From assembly GCF_900177795.1 (NCBI RefSeq), contig NZ_FXWJ01000006.1, forward strand, positions 124,001 through 188,000: a stretch of 64,000 nt of DNA, read 5' to 3'. Origin of the DNA: Plantibacter elymi (nom. nud.). Lineage in GTDB: Bacteria; Actinomycetota; Actinomycetes; Actinomycetales; Microbacteriaceae. The notes under the pieces are model-generated. The model was not told the origin of the DNA and made no database searches. It worked only from the letters and a program-made list of their open reading frames with translations. Position numbers and translations under genes: made by a program. Shown here piece after piece: positions 25,505 to 33,684 of this stretch (the stretch's first letter is position 1; each line of letters opens with the position of its first letter).

Positions 25505-26427
25505 GCCGCATCGCCGAGAGCCTCTTCTGGATCGGCCGCTACATCGAACGCAGTGACGGTACCGCGCGCATCCTCGACGTCCACCTGCAGCTGCTGCTCG
25601 AGGATCCGTGGATCGACGAGGACACCGCCTGCCGATCGCTGCTCTCCGTCATGGGCAGCGACGCGCCCGCCGACCAGGAGCTCACCCGCCAGGACGTCCT
25701 CGCGCAGCTCGCCGTCGACCGCACACACCCGGCGTCGATCGCCTACTCGCTCGGCGCCGCCCGCGAGAACGCCCGACGTGCCCGGGAGATCGTGTCGACC
25801 GAGCTCTGGGAGTGCCTCAACACGACCCGTGCCCGGATGCCGCGACGCGTCGCAAGCGACAAGGTGCATGAGTTCTTCGGGTGGGTTCGCGAGCGTTCGG
25901 CCCTCGCCGTCGGCATCGTCGACTCCGCCACGAGTCGTGACGACGCCTGGCGCTTCTTCACCCTCGGTCGCAGCCTCGAGCGCGCCGACATGACCGCTCG
26001 ACTCCTGGCGACGCGGTCGCTCACCGAGGCGAGTGGTCCGTCCTGGACGACGATCCTCCGCTCCTGCGGCGCTTACGAGGCCTACCTCCGCACGTACCGC
26101 GGCATGCCGAGCGCGAAGAACGCGGCCGAGTTCCTCCTGCTCGACCAGCTGTTCCCCCGGTCGGTCATGTTCTCGATCAGCCGGGCCGAGGAGTGCATGC
26201 GCGACCTCGAACCCCGCCGTGGTCGTGTCGGGACCGTGGATTCCGCCCAGCGCCTGCTCGGTCAGATCCGCAGCGACCTCGAGTACCGGCCCATCCAGGA
26301 CACGCTCGTCGACCTCCCCGGTCGGATGGACGCCGTGCAGAACGTCACCAGCCAGGTGTCGGAGGCGATCCGCGAACGCTACTTCCCCACTCATGCGGTG
26401 CCCGCGTGGATCGGAGAGAACTCATGA
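25498..26427 (+). CDS. Alpha-E domain protein
   Basis: This 309-residue all-helical protein is of the alpha-E family (DUF403): MLSRIAESLFWIGRYIERSD at the start, then RTHPASIAYSLGAARENARR, WRFFTLGRSLERADMTARLL and the C-terminal DLEYRPIQDTLVDLPGRMDA. It overlaps the ATP-grasp gene by 7 bp and is followed by a transglutaminase gene with an ATGA overlap. In many bacteria these three genes travel together, which implies a shared peptide-forming or protein-modifying role. The biochemical function is unknown. Confidence 0.86.
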   Translation: MLSRIAESLFWIGRYIERSDGTARILDVHLQLLLEDPWIDEDTACRSLLSVMGSDAPADQELTRQDVLAQLAVDRTHPASIAYSLGAARENARRAREIVSTELWECLNTTRARMPRRVASDKVHEFFGWVRERSALAVGIVDSATSRDDAWRFFTLGRSLERADMTARLLATRSLTEASGPSWTTILRSCGAYEAYLRTYRGMPSAKNAAEFLLLDQLFPRSVMFSISRAEECMRDLEPRRGRVGTVDSAQRLLGQIRSDLEYRPIQDTLVDLPGRMDAVQNVTSQVSEAIRERYFPTHAVPAWIGENS

Positions 26428-27269
26428 CCCGGCTCCACATCAAGCACAGCACGGGCTTCTCCTACGGCGGCAAGGTCAACGCCTCGTACAACGAGGCGCG
26501 TATGCTGCCGGTGACGACCGAGGACCAGTACGTCCTGTACTCGCACATCGACATTCAGCCGGGGGCGTCGCAGTCGACGTACACCGACTACTGGGGCATG
26601 AAGGTCTCGGCGTTCGAGGTGCTGACGCCGCACGAGGAGCTCTCGCTCACGGCGACGAGCCTCGTCGAGGTCCGGCCGCGCAAGCACGAGCCGCACCCGA
26701 CCGGCTGGGAGCAGCTCGACATCGCGACCCAGGCCGCCGTGACGCGGGTGGAGCACCTCGAACAGACCCGCCGCACGACCCCGCCGGACGATCTCGTCGA
26801 GCTCGCCCGGACCATCGCCGACCGCTACGAGAGCCCGTGCGAGGCCGCGATGGCCATCAGCCGGGAGATCGGCGAGCAGATGGACTACGTGCAGGGCGTC
26901 ACGAGTGTGTACTCGACCGCTGCCGAGGCGTGGGCGAACCGGAAGGGCGTCTGTCAGGACATCACGCACATCGTCCTCGGGGCGCTGCGCTCAGTGGGGA
27001 TCCCGGCCCGGTACGTGTCGGGGTACCTGCACCCGAAGCCGCATGCGGCGATCGGCGAGACGGTGACGGGGGAGTCTCACGCGTGGGTCGAGTGGTTCTG
27101 CGGTGACTGGCGTGGGTTCGACCCGACCAACATGGTCGACGTGGGCGAGCGTCACGTCCTCATCGGGCGGGGTCGTGACTACGGTGACGTCTCCCCGCTC
27201 CGTGGTGTCTACGCTGGCCCCTATCGCTCGAAGCTCTTCGTGAAGGTCGAGATCACCCGAGAGGCCTGA
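26424..27269 (+). CDS. Transglutaminase-like protein of the ATP-grasp/alpha-E cassette
   Basis: This 281-residue cytoplasmic protein has an N-terminal beta domain (RLHIKHSTGFSYGGKVNASY, typical of Bact_transglu_N) and a papain-fold transglutaminase core. The triad is complete: Cys177 in NRKGVCQDITHI, His219 in GESHAWVEW and Asp233 in GFDPTNM. The fold acts as a protease or an acyl transferase. ATGA overlap with the alpha-E gene and GGAGAG upstream show translational coupling. It closes the three-gene operon. Confidence 0.87.
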   Translation: MTRLHIKHSTGFSYGGKVNASYNEARMLPVTTEDQYVLYSHIDIQPGASQSTYTDYWGMKVSAFEVLTPHEELSLTATSLVEVRPRKHEPHPTGWEQLDIATQAAVTRVEHLEQTRRTTPPDDLVELARTIADRYESPCEAAMAISREIGEQMDYVQGVTSVYSTAAEAWANRKGVCQDITHIVLGALRSVGIPARYVSGYLHPKPHAAIGETVTGESHAWVEWFCGDWRGFDPTNMVDVGERHVLIGRGRDYGDVSPLRGVYAGPYRSKLFVKVEITREA

Positions 27270-27284
27270 CCGATAGGCGGTGCT

Positions 27285-27412
27285 GCCAGCGCGGTGCGCT
27301 GACGTGAGCGCGGGTCATGCGCGTGAGCGCGGGTCTCCGGAGGGTCGCGCTCACACGCGCGGCCCGCGGTCGCGCCCGTTCAGGGGTTCTCACGCCAGCG
27401 CACCGCGCCGGC
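27285..27412. repeat. Family A nested palindromic repeat
   Basis: The outer arms GCCAGCGCGGTGCGCTGACG (from 27285) and its inverted partner ending 27412 are near-perfect. Inside is a second hairpin, GTGAGCGCG (27323-27331) against CGCGCTCAC (27346-27354) around CTCCGGAG. The outer arm is itself a mini-hairpin (CAGCGC-GGT-GCGCTG). It fills most of the gap between the transglutaminase gene and a membrane-protein gene. Copies occur at 28277, 43490 and 62949. Confidence 0.82.
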
Positions 27413-27448
27413 ATCAGTCGGTTGGGCGACACCCGTAGGATCGACGGC

Positions 27449-28261
27449 ATGCAGACCGAGATGATCGTCCCGGCCCGCCGCCCGATGAAGCTGATCCCCG
27501 CGGTGCTGCTCGCCGCGTCCGCGTTCTGCCTCTTCGGCCTCATGCAGCCGCTCGCCGGCTACCCGCTCCTCGTCGCCGCGCTCGCGACCGCGATCCTCAT
27601 CGACCGTGAGCTCGCGAAGGACCTGTTCCTCATCGCGATCGGCATCGGGATCGTCTCGACCACGTCCGTGGAGGCGGATGTCTCCTGGCCGAGCTTCTTC
27701 CGCATCGGCACCGTCCTCCTGCTGGCGGTCGGTGTCCCGTTCCTCATCGACCGATTCGTCTACCGGCGGAAGGCGATCACCTTCCCCTGGCGCAGCCGTG
27801 AGAAGAAGACGAAGGGCGAGATCGCCTACCTCTTCGCCGTCCCCCTCCTCGGCTGGGCGATCCTCCCGTTCTACTTCATCCGCTCGGGTGCCTACGAGAA
27901 CTGGCCGGTGATCAGTGACGCCGGGGAACTCGGCCGGTTCTTCGTCGGTGTCAACGCGGTCGGCACCTGGGACGAGCTGTTCTTCATCTGCACCTGCTTC
28001 GCCCTGCTGCGACGGCACTTCCCGGTCTGGCAGGCCAACCTGCTGCAGGCCGTCATCTTCGTCTCCTTCCTCTGGGAACTCGGTTACCGCTCGTGGGGTC
28101 CGCTCCTGACGTTCCCGTTCGCACTCCTCCAGGGGTACCTGTTCTCGAAGACGCGGTCGCTCGGCTACATCCTCGCGGTGCACCTGCTCTTCGACGCGAT
28201 CGTCTTCCTCGCGATCGTGCACGCCCACCATCGCGACTGGATCCCGATCTTCTGGTACTGA
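27449..28261 (+). CDS. CPBP-family intramembrane protease-like protein
   Basis: This 270-residue polytopic membrane protein has about seven hydrophobic helices. GTWDELFFICTCFALLRRHF carries a variant of the first CPBP/Abi motif (EExxxR) with Asp-Glu in place of Glu-Glu, and AVHLLFDAIVFLAI fits the HxxxD/N helix. The family includes Rce1-like prenyl-protein proteases and bacteriocin-immunity proteins. Function here is unassigned and activity is uncertain because the first Glu is replaced. TAGGAT ends 7 nt before the ATG at 27449 (leaderless type). Family A repeats flank the gene on both sides. Confidence 0.68.
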   Translation: MQTEMIVPARRPMKLIPAVLLAASAFCLFGLMQPLAGYPLLVAALATAILIDRELAKDLFLIAIGIGIVSTTSVEADVSWPSFFRIGTVLLLAVGVPFLIDRFVYRRKAITFPWRSREKKTKGEIAYLFAVPLLGWAILPFYFIRSGAYENWPVISDAGELGRFFVGVNAVGTWDELFFICTCFALLRRHFPVWQANLLQAVIFVSFLWELGYRSWGPLLTFPFALLQGYLFSKTRSLGYILAVHLLFDAIVFLAIVHAHHRDWIPIFWY

Positions 28262-28276
28262 TCGCTGTGTCCGTCC

Positions 28277-28443
28277 GCCAGCGCACCGCGCTGACGCGAA
28301 TGTGGGTGTCCTGGGCCCAGCGCGGTGCGCTGACGTGAACGGCGGTGTTCAGGCTTCAGCGCGGGTCTGGCGGGTGAGCGCGGGGCTCCAGAGGGGCGCG
28401 CTCACGCACACGACCCGCGCTCGCGTCAGCGCACCGCGCTGGC
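28277..28443. repeat. Family A nested palindromic repeat
   Basis: It starts GCCAGCGCACCGCGCTGACG and ends GTCAGCGCACCGCGCTGGC at 28443, with another copy of the core (CAGCGCGGTGCGCTGACGTG) near 28320. An inner arm pair is GTGAGCGCG/CGCGCTCAC around 28374-28408. The order of cores suggests two partly overlapping or rearranged units. It occupies nearly the whole convergent intergenic space between the membrane protein and the DUF4287 gene. Confidence 0.78.
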
Positions 28444-28460
28444 ATCAACCCGGACGGGAG

Positions 28461-28754
28461 TCAGCCGGCGGCGGGCTTCGTCGCCGCTCCGTCGAGCCAG
28501 AGTTCGGTCGACTCGTCGCGGTGCACCCCGTCGGTGCCGACGTGCTTGTCGCTGATCGTCGGACCGTTCTTGATGACGTGCACGAGCGCCATCCCATGAC
28601 CCCGGCCGAGCTCGTAGTCGGCCTTCAGCCACTCGAGGATCTCGCCGGCCTTCGTCGACGCGTCGAAGCCGCGGGCGTGCGCCTCGTCGACGAGCTCGCG
28701 CGGGGTCTTACCGGTCTTCGCCTCTGCGGCGTCGAGATAGGCCTGGAACGACAT
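28461..28754 (-). CDS. DUF4287 domain protein
   Basis: This 97-residue soluble protein starts MSFQAYLDAAEAKTGKTPRE and continues through KAGEILEWLKADYELGRGHG and MALVHVIKNGP, which is the DUF4287 pattern. Such proteins are common in actinobacteria and often stand alone. Their function is not known. AAGGAG precedes the ATG at good spacing. The C-terminus (about 70-97) is a short polar extension. Confidence 0.82.
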   Translation of the reverse strand: MSFQAYLDAAEAKTGKTPRELVDEAHARGFDASTKAGEILEWLKADYELGRGHGMALVHVIKNGPTISDKHVGTDGVHRDESTELWLDGAATKPAAG

Positions 28755-28881
28755 GACGGCTCCTTCGTCGATCGGGTGTCAGCGCCATCGTAGCCAGCGA
28801 CGGCACCGAGCGACAGGCCCCGGAGCGCGCCATGCGGCCTCCCTCCAGGGTGGGCGGCGGCGACGCCAATAGGGTGAGGGG

Positions 28882-29262
28882 ATGGACCGCCCCAGCAGGA
28901 CCCCCGCCGGATTCGCCGCGACCGTCGGCATCGACCTCCTCGCCGTCATCGTGTTCGTCCTCATCGGCCGCGCCAGCCACGGCGAAGGAATCCTCGGACT
29001 CCTCGTGACGCTGTGGCCGTTCGCCGTCGGACTCCTCGTCGGACACGTCCTCGCGCTCGTCCTCGGTCAGCGCGAGACCCGCTCCGTCCGCTGGGCCGGC
29101 GTCGTCGTCTGGGTGTCGACCGTCGTCGTCGGGATGGTGCTGCGCGCGGTCTCCGGCCAGGGCGTCCAACTCAGCTTCGTCATCGTGACCGTCCTCGTCC
29201 TCGCCGCACTCCTGCTGGGGTGGCGCTTCGTCGCGTGGCTCGTCGCCCGCCGACGCCCATGA
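28882..29262 (+). CDS. DUF3054 membrane protein
   Basis: This 126-residue protein has four hydrophobic helices. It matches DUF3054 in FAATVGIDLLAVIVFVLIGR at the start, LWPFAVGLLVGHV in the middle, and the paired helices RWAGVVVWVSTVVVGMVLR and VTVLVLAALLLGWR. Role unknown. TAGGGT at 28870-28875 ends 6 nt before the ATG (leaderless type). The next gene starts 22 bp downstream on the same strand and may be co-transcribed. Confidence 0.8.
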   Translation: MDRPSRTPAGFAATVGIDLLAVIVFVLIGRASHGEGILGLLVTLWPFAVGLLVGHVLALVLGQRETRSVRWAGVVVWVSTVVVGMVLRAVSGQGVQLSFVIVTVLVLAALLLGWRFVAWLVARRRP

Positions 29263-29284
29263 CGCCGCCGACACCGACGATCAC

Positions 29285-30214
29285 ATGAGCGCCGAGCGCT
29301 GGGGGCGCTGGTACTTCGCCGTGCAGGCCCTCGCCGGCGCCGCATGGTGGGTGTCCGTGTTCCTCGTCCCGCCCGTCCGTGCGGCGACGCTCGGCAGCCT
29401 CGACCCCGTCGTCACGGCAGTACTCGACGTCCCGCTCTTCGTCGTCGCCTCGGCGCTCGCCGCGTGCGCCATCCGATGGGCGGCGATCCTCGCGACCGTA
29501 TGGACGCTGCTGGTCACCGTGTCACTGGGGATCTTCGCGGCCGTGACCCAGGAGGCGGGGATCGGCGCCCTGCTGATGGTCGGCGCCGCGGTCGGCTCGG
29601 TCACGGCCCTCGCGCTCGTCCTCACCGGCGGGATCCCGAGAGCATGGATCGCCATCGGGCCGTTCGCGTTCCGCCCAGCCGATGCGTCGGCGTCGACCGG
29701 TGCGCAACTCATCAGGACGGCCGTCGAGATCGTCGCGTTCTGGGGCGTCTTCCTCGCGGTGATCCCCGCCGTCCTGCGGTTCTTCGAGCTGCGGTGGCAG
29801 GTCGCGATCGCCCTGCCGCCGGATGCGGAGCACATCGCCGTCGTCGTCGGCATCATCGTCCTGGTGCTCGGGAGCGTCGTCGGTCTCTGGTCGGCAGCCG
29901 CGATGGCGACGACCGGGGGTGGGACACCGCTCCCCGCCGCGATGCCGAACCGACTCGTCATCGCCGGGCCGTATCGCTTCGTCCGCAATCCGATGGCCGT
30001 CGGCAGCATCGTCCAAGGTGTCGGCGTCGGACTTCTGCTGTCGTCCTGGATCGTGGTCGTCTACGCGGTCTTCGGTGCCGTCGTCTGGAACGTCCTGGTC
30101 CGGCCCGTCGAGGAGGCCGACCTCGAGGCGCGCTTCGGTGACCCCTACCGCCGCTACCGTGAGGAACTGCGGTGCTGGGTCCCGAGCTTCCGTCCAGTGG
30201 CGGCTCGTTCGTAA
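29285..30214 (+). CDS. Isoprenylcysteine methyltransferase-like membrane protein
   Basis: This 309-residue membrane protein has about seven hydrophobic helices and a C-terminal PEMT/ICMT signature: IAGPYRFVRNPMAVGSIVQG followed by RPVEEADLEARFGDPYRRYR (SAM-binding region and the Glu/Arg pattern). By family it could methylate a lipid or prenylated substrate in the membrane, but bacterial homologues are mostly uncharacterised. The ATG overlaps no other gene and lies 22 bp after the DUF3054 gene. Confidence 0.76.
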   Translation: MSAERWGRWYFAVQALAGAAWWVSVFLVPPVRAATLGSLDPVVTAVLDVPLFVVASALAACAIRWAAILATVWTLLVTVSLGIFAAVTQEAGIGALLMVGAAVGSVTALALVLTGGIPRAWIAIGPFAFRPADASASTGAQLIRTAVEIVAFWGVFLAVIPAVLRFFELRWQVAIALPPDAEHIAVVVGIIVLVLGSVVGLWSAAAMATTGGGTPLPAAMPNRLVIAGPYRFVRNPMAVGSIVQGVGVGLLLSSWIVVVYAVFGAVVWNVLVRPVEEADLEARFGDPYRRYREELRCWVPSFRPVAARS

Positions 30215-30296
30215 CTCCTGCTGCCCGTGACGACCGGCCAAGTCACCCGCCGACCCGCGCGCCCGGGAGCCCCGGCGGTCGCAGGATGCAGGAGTT
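30213..30296. repeat. Family D-related inverted repeat
   Basis: AACTCCTGC (30213-30221) and GCAGGAGTT (30288-30296) flank a 66-nt GC-rich interior. The right arm shares GCAGGAGT with the repeat at 54974-55044, and both begin with ACTCCTG as in family D. It starts on the last bases of the methyltransferase-like gene's stop codon and lies between convergent genes. Confidence 0.6.
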
Positions 30297-30329
30297 CTGA
30301 ACGCTGAGCGGCCCAGAGCGGAGGACCGT

Positions 30330-31754
30330 CTAGCGGCGGGAGCCGGTGAGGGTCGTCGACTCGTCGACCGGCGACGACTCGGGACGCGACTCCGGGCGCG
30401 GCTCGGGCGCCTTCGCGCGTGACTTCGGCTTCGGCAGTGGGATCGGCGAGGTGAGCGCGATCTGCTCCGAGAAGTCCTCCGGCGTGACCGGCGAGACGAC
30501 GCCGTCGTGAGTGAACTGCAAGCGCCAGCGGGAGTCGGGCGCGACGCGCAGGCGGAGGTGATGACGGAACACCCCGTAGGCCAGGCCGGTGGCGCAGGCG
30601 GCGAACCCGGCGAGCGCGCCCAGGCCGAGCGCCCAGCGCGGCCCGAAGGTGTTCGCCACCCACCCGACGATGGGCGCGCCGATCGGGGTGCCGCCCATGA
30701 GGATCGCCATGTACAGCGCCATCACCCGGCCACGGACGGCGGCCTCGGTGCTCGTCTGCACGAGTCCGTTCGCGGTGGTCAGGAGCGTCACCGTCGAGAA
30801 GCCGACGAGGATCAGCACGGCGGCGAACGACCAGTAGCTCGGCATGAACGCGGCCGTGAGCGCAGCGACCCCGAAGAGCCCCGCCGCGCCGACGATCATC
30901 CGCATCTGGGCCTGCGCCCGCCGCGCCGCGAGGAGCGCGCCGGTCAGGGAACCGATCGCGAGCACCGAGGAGAGGATGCCGTACTCGCCCGCGCCCTTGC
31001 CGAACTCGACGGCCATGGTCGAGGCGAAGATCGGGAAGTTCATGCCGAACGCGCCCATGATGAACACGATCACGAAGACGACCATGAGGTCGGGCCGCCC
31101 GCGGACGTAGCGGAAGCCCTCGACGAACTGTCCTCGAGCCCGCGGAGGGCGCGGCGCTCGACGGAGCTTGCCCGTGCGCAGAGCCAACAGGGCGCCGATG
31201 ACGCCGAGGAAGGTGAAGGCGTTCACCACGAACACCCACCCGGAACCGATCGCGACGATGAGGAGACCGGCGATGGCGGGGCCGACCATGCGTGCCGCGT
31301 TGAAGGAGGCCGAGTTGAGCGCGACGGCGTTCGACATGTTGTGCTCGTCGACGAGCTCGGAGACGAAGGTCTGGCGGGCCGGGCCGTCGACGGCGTTGAT
31401 GATGCCGAGGGCCAGCGCGAAGAGGTACATGTGCCACAGCTCGGCGTGACCGAAGATGAGCAGGGCGCCGAGGGCGAAAGCCAGGAGCATGAGGCTCGAC
31501 TGGGTGAGGATGAGGATCTTCCGCTTGTCGAAGCGGTCGGCGATGAGACCGGTGATCGGCACGAGGACGAGCTGTGGCCCGAACTGCAGGGCCATGGTGG
31601 CGCCGACGGCCACGGCGTCGTTGTCGGTGAGGTCGGTCAGCACGACCCAGTTCTGGGTGGTGGCCTGCATCCAGGCGCCGACGTTCGACACGAGTGCGCC
31701 GATGAACCAGATGCGGTAGTTGACGCTGGACAGGGAACGGAACATTGCACTCAC
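30330..31754 (-). CDS. MFS transporter, EntS-like exporter group
   Basis: This 474-residue transporter has 12 predicted helices in the DUF894/EntS-like pattern: YRIWFIGALVSNVGAWMQAT at the start, PITGLIADRFDKRKILILTQ (loop 2-3 motif A), AVDGPARQTFVSELV and ALNSASFNAARMVGPAIAG. The C-terminus is a charged Pro/Arg/Glu tail of about 50 residues. The GTG start at 31754 overlaps the MarR gene's stop (GTGA), so the pair is translated together. Export of a toxic compound or siderophore controlled by the MarR protein is the likely role; the substrate is unknown. Confidence 0.84.
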   Translation of the reverse strand: MSAMFRSLSSVNYRIWFIGALVSNVGAWMQATTQNWVVLTDLTDNDAVAVGATMALQFGPQLVLVPITGLIADRFDKRKILILTQSSLMLLAFALGALLIFGHAELWHMYLFALALGIINAVDGPARQTFVSELVDEHNMSNAVALNSASFNAARMVGPAIAGLLIVAIGSGWVFVVNAFTFLGVIGALLALRTGKLRRAPRPPRARGQFVEGFRYVRGRPDLMVVFVIVFIMGAFGMNFPIFASTMAVEFGKGAGEYGILSSVLAIGSLTGALLAARRAQAQMRMIVGAAGLFGVAALTAAFMPSYWSFAAVLILVGFSTVTLLTTANGLVQTSTEAAVRGRVMALYMAILMGGTPIGAPIVGWVANTFGPRWALGLGALAGFAACATGLAYGVFRHHLRLRVAPDSRWRLQFTHDGVVSPVTPEDFSEQIALTSPIPLPKPKSRAKAPEPRPESRPESSPVDESTTLTGSRR

Positions 31755-32203
31755 TGGGTGGCGAGTCTCCTCATGATCTCGGCTGCGCGGGCGAGGGTGT
31801 CGCGTTCGTCCGGGGTGAGCGCGCGCAGCTGCTGGGTGATCCACGCGTCGCGCTTCCGGACGGTCTCGGTGACGGTGGTGTGGCCCGCTTCGGTGAGGGC
31901 GATGGTGACCTTCCGGCGGTCGGCCGCGTCGGTTTCTCGGGTGACGTACCCGGCCTCTTCGAGGCAGTTGACGGTGCGATTCATGGATGGCGCGGACACG
32001 CGGTCGCGTTCGGCCAGTGCCCGCAGGGTTGCGGATCCCTCTTTGTAGAGCCCTCCGAGGACGGAGAACTGCGGATCGCTGAGGTCGTCGACCGACTTCT
32101 CTCCGCGCAGTCGTCTCGCGAGCCGGAAGGTGCCCATCCGGAGTTCGGACGCCTGCTCGGCGATGGTGAGTGCTCTGGTCTTCGTGCCTGCTCCGCTTGC
32201 CAC
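31751..32203 (-). CDS. MarR-family transcriptional regulator
   Basis: This 150-residue winged-helix regulator has the HTH TLRALAERDRVSAPSMNRTV and wing RETDAADRRKVTIALTEAG, both standard for MarR. The GTG at 32203 is followed by an alternating Ala/Gly-rich start. It is the first gene of an operon with the MFS exporter. Direct repeats of CATTAGC lie just upstream and overlap a TAAGCT -10-like box, indicating autoregulation. Confidence 0.86.
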   Translation of the reverse strand: MASGAGTKTRALTIAEQASELRMGTFRLARRLRGEKSVDDLSDPQFSVLGGLYKEGSATLRALAERDRVSAPSMNRTVNCLEEAGYVTRETDAADRRKVTIALTEAGHTTVTETVRKRDAWITQQLRALTPDERDTLARAAEIMRRLATQ

Positions 32204-32207
32204 GATT

Positions 32208-32227
32208 CATTAGCTTAGCTCATTAGC
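32208..32227. promoter_or_regulatory. Likely MarR operator and promoter
   Basis: Two direct copies of CATTAGC (32208-32214 and 32221-32227) flank TTAGCT. The centre contains AGCTTAGCT, symmetric about its middle base. TAAGCT (minus strand, 32212-32217) is a -10-like box 8 nt before the GTG start. The stretch is AT-rich for this genome. Confidence 0.5.
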
Positions 32228-32240
32228 CACCCTAAGTAAA

Positions 32241-32306
32241 CCCGCGAACGGTCACCAACCGACAGTGCACGGGGTGCAGGACTGACCGTTGGTGACAGTT
32301 CGCGAG
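32241..32306. repeat. Family B intergenic inverted repeat
   Basis: CCCGCGAACGGTCACCAAC at the left and GTTGGTGACAGTTCGCGAG at the right are inverted with few mismatches around a 28-nt centre. It lies between the end of the corA gene (10 bp) and the MarR promoter, as the other family B copies lie just outside stop codons. Confidence 0.78.
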
Positions 32307-32316
32307 CAGGGTGGGG

Positions 32317-33375
32317 TCAGAGCCAGCGGCGGGCTCGGAAGATGGCGTACAGGGTGCCGGAGAGGACGAGCATCGCTCCGATGGCGACCGGGTAGCCGAA
32401 CTGCCAGTGGAGCTCCGGCATGTCGTCGAAGTTCATGCCGTAGACGGTGCCGATGAGCGTCGGGGCGAAGAGGATCGCCGCCCAGGAGGAGATCCGCTTG
32501 ATCTCCTCGTTCTGCGCCAGCGCCGTCTCGCTCATCCGACGCGACTCCTCGTTCTGCGCGAGGCTCGCCTCTGAGAGGCGTCGCATCTCCTCGTTCTGCT
32601 GCTGCGTCATGAGCGTCGCGTGCACGGTCAGCGCGTTGCGGAGCAGGTGCCGGAAGGAGTCGACGCGCTCCGCGATCCGCAGCGTGTGGTCGAGGACGTC
32701 GCGGAAGCCGTTGCGCAGCTCCTCGTCGAGGCCGTACTTGTCGGCGCCCTGCAGCAGGCCGTGGAGCATCGCCCGCAGGGGCGTGGTCGCGCGCTGGAAC
32801 GCGATGACCTGGCGCAGCAGTTCGTAGATGCGACGCGAGACGTCCGCGGCGTCGCCGAAGAGCTCGTCCTCGATCTCGTCGATGTCGTTCTCGAGCCCCG
32901 CGACGACGGGACCGTAGCCGTCGACGACCTGGTCGAGCACGGCGTGCAGGACGGCGTCGGGGCCGAGCGCGAGGATGTCGGGCCGGGCTTCGAGTCGCCG
33001 CCGGACCTGGCCGAGGTCGGGCTTCTCTGCGTGGCGGACCGTGACGACGAACCCGGGTCCGACGAACAGGTGCACCTCGCCGAATTCGACCCGCTCCTCC
33101 TCGTCCAGGTAGCGGGCGGGACGCAGGACGACGAACAGCGTGTCGCCGTAGCGCTCGAGCTTCGCCCGCTGATGGCCCTTCAGGGCGTCCTCGACGGCGA
33201 GCGGATGCAGGTCGAACTCCTGAGCGACGGAGCGGATCTCCGACGGTTCGGGGCGGTACAGGCCGATCCAGGCCATACCGCGCTGTTCGTTGAGGAGTTC
33301 GTACGTCGCGTCGAGCGATCGCGGGCTCGCCGAGCGCCGTCCGGTCACGTAGATGCCGTTGTCGATGAGTGCCAT
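32317..33375 (-). CDS. corA: CorA-type magnesium transporter
   Basis: This 352-residue channel protein should import Mg2+ (or Co2+). A soluble N-terminal domain and long helix precede two C-terminal transmembrane helices: ISSWAAILFAPTLIGTVYG ending in the signature YGMNFDDMPEL, then YPVAIGAMLVLSGTLYAIF. The helix before TM1 has a repeated SEASLAQNEESRRMSETALAQ-like pattern. ATG at 33375 is chosen because GGAG lies five bases upstream; two earlier ATGs lack this. It has its own transcription unit. Confidence 0.9.
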   Translation of the reverse strand: MALIDNGIYVTGRRSASPRSLDATYELLNEQRGMAWIGLYRPEPSEIRSVAQEFDLHPLAVEDALKGHQRAKLERYGDTLFVVLRPARYLDEEERVEFGEVHLFVGPGFVVTVRHAEKPDLGQVRRRLEARPDILALGPDAVLHAVLDQVVDGYGPVVAGLENDIDEIEDELFGDAADVSRRIYELLRQVIAFQRATTPLRAMLHGLLQGADKYGLDEELRNGFRDVLDHTLRIAERVDSFRHLLRNALTVHATLMTQQQNEEMRRLSEASLAQNEESRRMSETALAQNEEIKRISSWAAILFAPTLIGTVYGMNFDDMPELHWQFGYPVAIGAMLVLSGTLYAIFRARRWL

Positions 33376-33684
33376 GAGGTCTCCGTCCATCGATCGACGG
33401 GAACGTGCGGCGGCCGCGCGGGTGCAGGCGATCGTGATGGATCGCACCCGGGGAGGTGTGAGTGAGGGCGCCTCGGCACCGGCGGTGGCAGCGCCTACCG
33501 GGTGAGGGAGGCGAGGCGGTTCGTCGATGCGATGGCGCGGATACTGTCACCAGCCATGGCCGCTCACCTCGCTTCCGTCGAAACCTGCCGGCCCGCCGTT
33601 CGGGCCTTGTTCACCGTACGCCTGCCCTCCGGGAACTGCAAACGGACTCGCGACGTCGCCGGGCCGAGGGCCTACGCTGGCGGG
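33376..33684. other. 309-bp intergenic region between divergent genes
   Basis: This gap separates the corA gene from the lipase-like gene on the opposite strand. It holds the ribosome-binding site of corA at its left edge and, at its right edge, the TACGCT -10-like box (33673-33678) of the lipase gene. No convincing small gene, repeat family member or RNA structure is seen in between. An M-box-like Mg2+ riboswitch was looked for by eye and not recognised. Confidence 0.5.

Noticed and set aside
33376-33684. Magnesium riboswitch before corA
   Set aside because: No M-box-like helices could be recognised in the leader by eye.
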